From: Erysipelotrichia bacterium
GTDB lineage: Bacteria; Bacillota_I; Bacilli_A; Erysipelotrichales; Erysipelotrichaceae
Length of the DNA stretch: 64,000 bases
Assembly (NCBI GenBank): GCA_018333955.1
Contig: JAGXSD010000030.1
Span: forward strand, 1 to 64,000
Reading direction: 5' to 3'
Shown piece by piece: positions 58,096 to 64,000 of the stretch; within the stretch, counting starts at the first letter, position 1; every line of letters starts with the position of its first letter. The notes below the pieces were generated by a model, which saw only the letters and a list, made by a program, of their open reading frames with translations, was not told where the DNA came from and made no database searches. The position numbers were made by a program, and so were the translations under genes.

Positions 58096-59312
58096 ACATT
58101 TTGTCCTTTCATGTTTTTAACTATAATTGCGGTTCCCATACCGCCACCAATACATAATGATGCACACCCAATGGATTTATTCATATGGTGTAAATCATAA
58201 ATGAGCGTGGTTAGAATACGATTCCCGCTTGCGCCTACAGGGTGACCTAAAGCAATCGCACCACCTTTAGGATTTGTTTTAGATAGGATGTCTTCTTCAC
58301 TCACTCCAAATGCCTCGGTAAGTTCATGAACAACCCCTAAAGATTGCGCCGCAAAGGCTTCATTTAGTTCAAAGACTTCAATGTCTGTGAATTTTAGGTT
58401 TGTATGAGATAAAGCTTGTTTGATGGCTGGGGTAGGACCTAATCCCATGATTTGAGGATCAACTCCACCTTGACCAAATCCAAGAATCTCAACTAAAGGC
58501 GTAAGATTGTATTTCTTCAATGCTTCTTCATCCACTACAAGCATCATACTAGCACCATCATTAATGCCACTTGCATTCCCTGCCGTGACACTACCATCTT
58601 TCTTAAAGGCTGGACGAAGTGATGCAAGTTTTTCTAAGGTTGTCTTACGATTTGGATATTCATCATCTTTCACAAAGACTTCTTCTTTCCCTACTTTAAC
58701 TAGAACGGGAACAATCTCATCCACAAATAATCCTTCATCTTGAGCTTTGATTGCTTTAGTTTGCGAAGCAATGGCGAAGTGATCTTGTCTTTCACGTGAA
58801 ATATTATATTTCGCAACGATATTTTCTGCGGTAACACCCATATGGTAATGATGGAATGCATCGTTAAGGGCATCATCAATCATATGATCTTTGACATTGA
58901 ATCCACCCATCTTAATACCTGAGCGAGTTTGTCTTGGTAAGATAAATGGGCTTTGACTCATGGACTCTGTTCCACCAGCCAAGATCATGTGATATCCCAT
59001 TTGAATATTCGCGTAGGCAAGCATGACCGCTTTCATACCACTACCACACGCAATGTTGATACCATAAGCTGGAACAGTGTCAGGTACTCCTCCATAGATA
59101 CTAACTTGACGAGCAATGTTTTGACCTTGTCCTGCAGGTAAGATGTTTCCCACAATCACTTCATCGATGTCGGAAGGATTAATCTTAGTTTCTTCTAAGA
59201 TACTTTTGATCACCACTGCACCAAGCTCTGCTGGGCTTACATCTTTCAATGCTCCTAAAAATGATCCAATCGGGGTGCGTTTAGCACTGGCAATGAAAAC
59301 ACGTTTCGTCAT
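58092..59312 (-). CDS. Acetyl-CoA acetyltransferase (thiolase)
   Basis: A 406-residue thiolase. The acyl-enzyme Cys89 is in NIACGSGMKAV, the C-terminal motifs NEAFAAQSL, GHPVGASGNRIL (His) and CIGGGMGTA (second Cys) complete the active site. The length and motifs fit biosynthetic/degradative acetoacetyl-CoA thiolase, which converts two acetyl-CoA and acetoacetyl-CoA in either direction. It is the first gene of the 11-gene operon. AGGAG precedes the ATG, and the leader carries an inverted repeat. The next gene over is ackA, read the other way. Confidence 0.95.
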   Translation of the reverse strand: MTKRVFIASAKRTPIGSFLGALKDVSPAELGAVVIKSILEETKINPSDIDEVIVGNILPAGQGQNIARQVSIYGGVPDTVPAYGINIACGSGMKAVMLAYANIQMGYHMILAGGTESMSQSPFILPRQTRSGIKMGGFNVKDHMIDDALNDAFHHYHMGVTAENIVAKYNISRERQDHFAIASQTKAIKAQDEGLFVDEIVPVLVKVGKEEVFVKDDEYPNRKTTLEKLASLRPAFKKDGSVTAGNASGINDGASMMLVVDEEALKKYNLTPLVEILGFGQGGVDPQIMGLGPTPAIKQALSHTNLKFTDIEVFELNEAFAAQSLGVVHELTEAFGVSEEDILSKTNPKGGAIALGHPVGASGNRILTTLIYDLHHMNKSIGCASLCIGGGMGTAIIVKNMKGQNV

Positions 59313-59341
59313 AGTCTTCTCCTTTTTTATGTGATTATTAT

Positions 59342-59380
59342 GTGAATCTATAAGTATTTTGAATATGAATACTGATTCAC
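59342..59380 (-). promoter_or_regulatory. Inverted repeat/FadR-like operator in the thiolase leader
   Basis: GTGAATC (59342-59348) and GATTCAC (59374-59380) enclose AGTATT/AATACT, giving a 13-bp stem with a 4-base bulge. On the minus strand TGAATCAGTATTCA (59379-59366) agrees with the Bacillus FadR operator TGAATGANTANTCATTCA at all but one fixed position of its first 14 bases. Confidence 0.5.
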
Positions 59381-59391
59381 CTTATACCTTT

Positions 59392-59420
59392 AATCTACTC
59401 TTCTCTCACACATTTGTCAA
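59392..59420 (-). promoter_or_regulatory. Promoter of the thiolase/Liv operon
   Basis: On the minus strand TTGACA (59420-59415), 17 bases, TAGATT (59397-59392). Confidence 0.75.
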
Positions 59421-59427
59421 TAGTTTT

Positions 59428-59442
59428 TTGTAAACGGTTACA
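59428..59442. promoter_or_regulatory. Catabolite-responsive element (cre) between ackA and the thiolase operon
   Basis: TTGTAAACGGTTACA matches WTGNAANCGNWNNCW at every fixed position. It is centred about 59 bases before the expected ackA start, like the activating cre of Bacillus subtilis ackA, and lies just upstream of the -35 of the divergent thiolase promoter. Confidence 0.85.
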
Positions 59443-59457
59443 AATTTCTTTTTTTAC

Positions 59458-59487
59458 TTGACACACATCAAATGTGTGGGCTAAACT
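59458..59487 (+). promoter_or_regulatory. ackA promoter
   Basis: TTGACA (59458-59463), 18 bases, TAAACT (59482-59487). The spacer holds an inverted repeat CACACAT-CAA-ATGTGTG (59462-59478). Confidence 0.75.
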
Positions 59488-59528
59488 GAACATATTGATT
59501 CGCCTACACCCTAAGGAGAATGTGTACT

Positions 59529-60713
59529 ATGTCTTATGTATTATCATTAAATTCTGGCAGTTCTTCCTGCAAAGCACAACTTTTTGAGATGCCTTCACAG
59601 CGCGTATTATGCAGCGCTGTGTTTGAGCGTATCGGATTAAGTGAAGGTATTGCTAAGCTATCCTTTAATAGTCAAACTTTAACGCTTAATCAAGATTTCA
59701 AAACTCATCATGATGCAATCTTAACCTTACTTAATAATCTTATTCAAAATAAGATTATTGAATCATACGATGATATCGTGGCCGTTGGGCATCGTGTCGT
59801 CCATGGTGGTGAGAAGTACTCTAAATCAGTGATCATTGATGAGAAAGTAGCTACTGACATCTTGGCATTAAGTGCTCTTGCGCCACTTCATAATCCTGCG
59901 AATCATTTAGGGATTATGGTCACATCAAAGCTCATGCCGAATGCAACGCAAGTAGCTGTATTTGATACTGCATTTCATCAAACTTTAAAACCACACGCTT
60001 ATTTGTATCCAATTCCACGATCTTTCTATCAAAAACATAAAGTTCGTAAATATGGTTTCCATGGGACATCTCATCGTTATGTTTCTGCTAAGGCATTAGA
60101 AACTTTAAGAAATCCTCAGGCTAAAATCATTGTATGCCACCTTGGTAATGGAGCATCCCTAGCAGCGATTGAAGCAGGACGATGTGTGAATACTTCAATG
60201 GGATTTACTCCTCTTGCAGGCATTATGATGGGAACTCGCTCTGGTGACATTGACCCATCCATCATTCCATTTGTTCAAAAAGCATTACATCTTAATAGTG
60301 ATGATGCCTTAGAAGTGTTTAATAAGGAGTCTGGTTTACTAGGAGTTTCTGGTATCTCATCTGATATGAGAGATATTCAAAAGGCGATGGATCAAGGACA
60401 TCCTGATGCCATCTTAGCTGTCGAAATGTATGTCGAGCGTATTGGGATGCTTATAGCATCTTATATTGCCCAACTTAAAGGTTGTGATGCAATCATCTTC
60501 ACTGCTGGGGTTGGAGAGAACGCAACATTTATTCGTGAGCGCGTCATCAATTATTTAACTCCAGTATTCAATGTTAAGATTGATACCGAAGTGAATAAGA
60601 AACGTGGTGAATTCCTAGAATTAAGCACAAAAGATTCTTCAATGAAGGTCTATGTTATCCCTACTAATGAAGAACTTATGATCGCCTTAGATACATATCA
60701 ATTGATTGCTTAA
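59529..60713 (+). CDS. ackA: Acetate kinase
   Basis: A 394-residue kinase interconverting acetyl phosphate plus ADP and acetate plus ATP. Evidence includes the start MSYVLSLNSGSSSCK, VGHRVVHGGEKYS, VFDTAFHQTLKPHAYLYPIP (catalytic Asp/His), CHLGNGASLAA, GIMMGTRSGDIDPS, LLGVSGISSDMRDI and FTAGVGENA. The ATG at 59529 is chosen because an earlier ATG (59520) touches the AAGGAG site. The upstream cre suggests CcpA activation during sugar excess. pta is not in the window. It would also recover ATP from acetyl-CoA made by the divergent operon. Confidence 0.97.
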   Translation: MSYVLSLNSGSSSCKAQLFEMPSQRVLCSAVFERIGLSEGIAKLSFNSQTLTLNQDFKTHHDAILTLLNNLIQNKIIESYDDIVAVGHRVVHGGEKYSKSVIIDEKVATDILALSALAPLHNPANHLGIMVTSKLMPNATQVAVFDTAFHQTLKPHAYLYPIPRSFYQKHKVRKYGFHGTSHRYVSAKALETLRNPQAKIIVCHLGNGASLAAIEAGRCVNTSMGFTPLAGIMMGTRSGDIDPSIIPFVQKALHLNSDDALEVFNKESGLLGVSGISSDMRDIQKAMDQGHPDAILAVEMYVERIGMLIASYIAQLKGCDAIIFTAGVGENATFIRERVINYLTPVFNVKIDTEVNKKRGEFLELSTKDSSMKVYVIPTNEELMIALDTYQLIA

Positions 60714-60717
60714 TAAA

Positions 60718-60751
60718 AGCAGGTTAGTTTATCACTAACCTGCCTTTTTTT
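60718..60751. terminator. Bidirectional terminator between ackA and mtlD
   Basis: GCAGGTTAGT/ACTAACCTGC (60719-60728, 60734-60743), with seven Ts on the plus side and TTTT on the minus side. Confidence 0.92.
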
Positions 60752-60753
60752 CA

Positions 60754-61851
60754 CTATTTATTTAAATATGTTTTTCTAATACTTAATATCTCAATAACTG
60801 ACTCATCAGTTAAAGGTAAAGATTTTAAAGTATGTTTAAGCTCATCTTCATCCATATTTTTGAACTTTAGACCTTCTTCATCTTCAAAATAACAGGTTGC
60901 GGCCGCAATCGCTTGATAAGCATAAAGTGGTTTATGTCCTAAACTAAGCAGTGTTTCAATCCCCATACTTAAGCGTTCTTGTCTTCCAATCTTTCTTAAT
61001 GGTGTTCTTCCAACACGCACACAATCATCTTGAAGCAATTTATTCTTAAAACGCTTAATAACCTTATCTTGCATCTTTTGAAGATCATGGACATCTAATC
61101 CAAAGGTATGATTAAGAAATACTTGATGTTCATGAAGGAGGCCTCTAACACTTGCTTCAATACGTGAATCATGAATGGCTTCATCAATCATCGTATATCC
61201 ATCAAGAAGTCCTAAGTAAGCTGTGAAAGCATGCGCACCATTCACCATAAGTAATTTACGTTTAATATAGGGTTCTAACTCTTTAACTTCAATGACACCT
61301 TTTAAATTTAAAGCGACATCAGTCTCAACTATCCATTCAAATGATGGCTCAACTTTTACATCCAAACTTCCAACTTCTTGAGATAATGGCACAATGCGAT
61401 CGACGGCCGCATCAAGGAAGTCTACTCCTTTAGGAATCGTAATGCCTGTATTAAGTACATGATTTCTGAGCGTACTCGATCCACCCACCATATTCTCACA
61501 CGCGATCACATGATGAGTTAATTGGGGATGTCTTTGATAGAGTTGAGCGAGTGTTGCCCCTACATGTCTTAAAACATGTGGTCCCACTGCAGTAAAGATA
61601 AAGTCAACTTCTTGAATCTTATGTGATAAAGCCTCGATATCTTGAGAATGAATGGCATCAATATCTTTAATGAGAATGGATGCTTTGGATTCATCAAGTA
61701 GATGAATCGTGTATTGATGATGAGTTGAAATAAGATGAAGAATACTTTCATTCACATCCACAAAAGTTAGTTTTATGTCCGATTCTTGACATACTTGGGC
61801 AATAAATCCACGTCCTATGTTTCCTGCCCCAAAACACAGTGCTTCTCTCAT
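60754..61851 (-). CDS. mtlD: Mannitol-1-phosphate 5-dehydrogenase
   Basis: A 365-residue NAD enzyme oxidising mannitol 1-phosphate to fructose 6-phosphate. The start EALCFGAGNIGRGFIAQ is the Rossmann loop, ACENMVGGS and FLDAAVDRIVP are diagnostic, and KRKLLMVNGAHAFTAYLG holds the catalytic Lys/His region. The gene is four bases overlapped with mtlF, forming the mannitol operon with mtlR. The EIICB gene (mtlA) is not in the window and may lie beyond the right edge. Confidence 0.95.
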   Translation of the reverse strand: MREALCFGAGNIGRGFIAQVCQESDIKLTFVDVNESILHLISTHHQYTIHLLDESKASILIKDIDAIHSQDIEALSHKIQEVDFIFTAVGPHVLRHVGATLAQLYQRHPQLTHHVIACENMVGGSSTLRNHVLNTGITIPKGVDFLDAAVDRIVPLSQEVGSLDVKVEPSFEWIVETDVALNLKGVIEVKELEPYIKRKLLMVNGAHAFTAYLGLLDGYTMIDEAIHDSRIEASVRGLLHEHQVFLNHTFGLDVHDLQKMQDKVIKRFKNKLLQDDCVRVGRTPLRKIGRQERLSMGIETLLSLGHKPLYAYQAIAAATCYFEDEEGLKFKNMDEDELKHTLKSLPLTDESVIEILSIRKTYLNK

Positions 61852-62312
61852 GAATGTTCTCCAGTCGTGATAAATTTATGAATCGCTTTAATGTCATTCA
61901 TCTTAAGTAATGCATCCACATTATCCATATCCCCAAAGATTGTAGATAAGTTCGCAAGAATGGACATATGCTCTTCATTTTTACCTGCAATCCCTATGAT
62001 CACAAAGGCTTTTTCTCCACCCCATTCAAGTCCATGTCTTAACAAAGCAACACTAATACCACTTTGTTTAATATGAACTTTGCCTTCATTTGTTCCATGA
62101 GGAATGGCTAATGAATTTCCAATATACACTGAAAGTTCACGATTACGCTCATGCATACTTGCAACATATTCTTTCTCTACATACCCAGTCTTGACTAACA
62201 TATGTCCGACTAAGTCAATGGCTTGATCAATACTGATAGGATCTTCGACCCACTTAATGTTCTCTTCCTTAAGTAATGGCAATGCTTTTGATTTGAATAA
62301 ATTGAATTTCAT
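61848..62312 (-). CDS. mtlF: Mannitol PTS EIIA component
   Basis: A 154-residue phosphotransferase protein of the fructose/mannitol EIIA class. The phosphorylated His72 lies in SLAIPHGTNEGKVHI, and the LLRHGLEWGGEKAFVIIGIAGKNEEHMSILANL stretch is typical. It takes phosphate from HPr and hands it to EIIB of the mannitol permease. The start has a modest GGAG-like site. It lies between mtlR (nine bases) and mtlD (overlap), so it is in the same operon. Confidence 0.94.
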   Translation of the reverse strand: MKFNLFKSKALPLLKEENIKWVEDPISIDQAIDLVGHMLVKTGYVEKEYVASMHERNRELSVYIGNSLAIPHGTNEGKVHIKQSGISVALLRHGLEWGGEKAFVIIGIAGKNEEHMSILANLSTIFGDMDNVDALLKMNDIKAIHKFITTGEHS

Positions 62313-62321
62313 ATGGTGCTC

Positions 62322-64000
62322 CTATCCAAGTATGTGTTGTTTTGTTTGTGTGGTGAGCCAAGTTTGGCATAGACGTTGGACACTTTCACGAATTCGACTT
62401 TCATTTTGGCTTTGAATGTCCATAATGAATCGCTCATCATCAATTAAACTTTGATTAATCATTGAGAGCAACGATTTTTGAACCGTGAGTGGATGCTCTT
62501 GAATAAGCATAAAGACTACAGCTTTAATATTGGCTTCTTTGAGGAATGTTAGTGGGGTTTCACTTAGGAAGATTTTGAATTCAAACTGCTTTGTTGCTTT
62601 TGATTTCGCATGAAGCAACATAATGCCCGCATCTTCTAAAATAATACTTCCCATGCTTTCACGATGAAGGATGTCTGATGTGGCTAAGGTTGCCCGATCT
62701 GTTTCTTCAAAAACTAACTTACAAAGCATTTCTATAAAGTTTTCTTTTTTATTAGGGGGTTTAATTCTTTCAATTCTTAACTGGGCTACCGCATGCAAGA
62801 CTGTATTTTGTATATTGGCCATATGAAGGAGTTGATCATCTAAGGATAAAGATTGATGTAATTGATCATTGCGAGGTTGAACTTGATGAATAGCTTTATC
62901 AATTTTCTTGATATCTTCATCAAGTAATAGTGGATGAACAAATACAAAATCACGTCCAATATGCTTCAAATCAAGGGTTGAAACTAGTAAATCAACCTCT
63001 TTCATTTGCGCAATATCATCAACTGATAATGGAATAACACTCTTAAGTGTTGGGAACAAGTTCATAATTCTTGTGGAAAGAAGAGATGAGATTCCTATCC
63101 CTGAAGCACACACAACACCGACTTTAAGTGATGGTTTAGCACTCACATTCGATTTAGCTCGCTCTATCGCCGCTCCAAAGTGAATAGCTAAGTAACCAAT
63201 TTCATCTTCAGGTAGATTAATATGAAGGAACTTTTCAATGGGAACCACAGCTTGAGTGGTCCATGTGAAGACTTGCGCGTAGTTTTTCTTAATTTGATCT
63301 AGAAGTGGATTTCTTATTTCAAGTTGATAATGTAGTCTTGTGAGTGTCGGTCTTAAGTGAGTCATTAAGCCCATATGAAGCTGATCATCCATAAGAATCA
63401 TGCCACTTGCTGCTTCAAAGTGTGAAATTAACTGTTGTACTATAGATTGAATTTGCGCATCTTTGGATAAGTTCTCAAGAGCTTGCGATGACTGATCTAA
63501 TACACGTCGTTTTGCACCTTTCAAATGCATTAAGATATACGCTACTTCCGCTTTTGGAAATGGCATATTGAACTCTACTTCCATAATTTGAGCCACTCGT
63601 CTTGCCATTTCAAAGTCTTCATCCTCTTTGAGTTGATCTAATATGAAAGGTTGAATTGTAATAATCTCTTTCTTCGCAAGACGTTCTAGGGCAATCGTTA
63701 AGTGAATGATAAGTCCAATAATTGAACTTTGTGCATAAAGGAGCAAGATATCATTCGCATGAAATCTTAAAGCTTGAATGACTTTTTTAAGAATTGCTTT
63801 GTTGAGTAAATTTAAAATTGAACTCTCTTCTTGAGATTGAAAGTATTGTTCCAATGCTTCATGAGAATTCGCATGAATCACAAATGCCCAATCATTGTTT
63901 TCATCGAGTTGTGTGTGAACAAAGTCAGTCATAGCTTTACGAACATCATCTTCACTTCCAATGACATTCACTCCAACTCCTGGCTTTCTTTCAATGACTA
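62322..64000 (-). CDS. mtlR: Mannitol operon activator MtlR (BglG/PRD family), N-terminus cut off by window edge
   Basis: At least 559 residues of a PRD regulator. PRD1 (AEVAYILMHLKG) and PRD2 (EDEIGYLAIHFGAA) carry the His residues phosphorylated by PTS proteins. They are followed by an EIIB-like domain with Cys in VGVVCASGIGISSLL and an EIIA-like domain with LLHAKS near the end. The reading frame stays open past 63971 to the edge (upstream residues read VIERKPGVGV), so the N-terminal DNA-binding domain lies outside the window. It activates mannitol genes when phosphorylated suitably. Confidence 0.92.
   Translation of the reverse strand, partial: VIERKPGVGVNVIGSEDDVRKAMTDFVHTQLDENNDWAFVIHANSHEALEQYFQSQEESSILNLLNKAILKKVIQALRFHANDILLLYAQSSIIGLIIHLTIALERLAKKEIITIQPFILDQLKEDEDFEMARRVAQIMEVEFNMPFPKAEVAYILMHLKGAKRRVLDQSSQALENLSKDAQIQSIVQQLISHFEAASGMILMDDQLHMGLMTHLRPTLTRLHYQLEIRNPLLDQIKKNYAQVFTWTTQAVVPIEKFLHINLPEDEIGYLAIHFGAAIERAKSNVSAKPSLKVGVVCASGIGISSLLSTRIMNLFPTLKSVIPLSVDDIAQMKEVDLLVSTLDLKHIGRDFVFVHPLLLDEDIKKIDKAIHQVQPRNDQLHQSLSLDDQLLHMANIQNTVLHAVAQLRIERIKPPNKKENFIEMLCKLVFEETDRATLATSDILHRESMGSIILEDAGIMLLHAKSKATKQFEFKIFLSETPLTFLKEANIKAVVFMLIQEHPLTVQKSLLSMINQSLIDDERFIMDIQSQNESRIRESVQRLCQTWLTTQTKQHILG

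Noticed and set aside
7582-59478. A possible shared operator with CATGTG/CACATG or CACACAT/ATGTGTG before the DEAD-box gene, the MFS gene (about 11330) and ackA
   Set aside because: The arms and spacing differ among the three sites, so a common regulator is not supported; noted only at individual promoters.
1-64000. CRISPR arrays, prophage genes, rRNA operons or a replication origin
   Set aside because: No direct-repeat/spacer arrays, phage structural genes, rRNA sequence or DnaA-box clusters were seen.

Overview
The window is 64 kb of low-GC (about 37-38% by eye) Bacillota chromosome. Genes start with strong AGGAGG-type ribosome sites and are tightly packed, mostly on the minus strand. Regulation is of Bacillus type: CIRCE operators, catabolite-responsive elements (cre), a T-box, and intrinsic terminators. 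Cell-wall genes (murB, a murF-like gene, ddl, glmM) rule out a wall-less mollicute. Gene content would fit an Erysipelotrichia-like or related Bacillota, but no rRNA or other marker fixes the genus. Superoxide dismutase, an AhpD-like protein, a nitroreductase, acetate kinase and the oxidative pentose phosphate genes suggest an oxygen-tolerant fermenter.

Layout. 0-2.2 kb: cut-off transposase start, then a four-gene operon (PgpA-like, thioredoxin-like lipoprotein, AAC(3)-like, GNAT). 2.3-4.5: M32 carboxypeptidase and sodA. 4.6-7.6: EF-G paralogue and ankyrin gene behind an attenuator with its own small leader ORF and a cre. 7.6-17.3: DEAD-box helicase, VOC protein, MFS transporter, cysteine-hydrolase-like protein, BusR-like regulator, pepF, HAD phosphatase, an unknown membrane protein and a ZIP transporter. 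17.3-26.9: AhpD-like, manA, small membrane and SWIM proteins, CIRCE-controlled hsp20, nitroreductase, the gnd-zwf-HAD operon, two membrane proteins, murB. 27-36.2: unknown protein, three tRNAs (Gly, Asp, Ser), deoD, two MgtE genes, ddl, Nudix, membrane-anchored MurF-like ligase, hydrolase. 36.3-38.3: NfeD/SPFH operon and a zinc-ribbon protein. 38.4-44.2: two-component system and the conserved cdaA-cdaR-glmM operon. 44.3-48.6: TraB-like protein, Trp T-box with trpP, nucleotidyltransferase, tRNA-Thr, maf, TetR. 48.65-59.3: an 11-gene thiolase/reductase/KAS III-like/Liv ABC/CoA-transferase operon. 59.5-64: ackA, then mtlD-mtlF-mtlR running off the edge.

How parts connect. cdaA makes c-di-AMP, and the BusR-like GntR/RCK_C protein 30 kb away is a plausible sensor of it. 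Ddl and the MurF-like ligase are consecutive steps of peptidoglycan precursor synthesis. The 48.65-59.3 kb operon encodes thiolysis, ketoreduction, ester hydrolysis, CoA transfer and uptake, and is divergent from ackA across a shared region holding a perfect-consensus cre. This suggests, by inference only, conversion of a 3-hydroxy- or 3-oxo-acid to acetyl-CoA and then acetate plus ATP.

The signals most worth following are the leader-peptide attenuator before the EF-G paralogue, a set of genes that appear to have leaderless mRNAs (-10 box six or seven bases before ATG, no ribosome site), and the Liv/thiolase operon. All calls come from reading the sequence; no database search was run.
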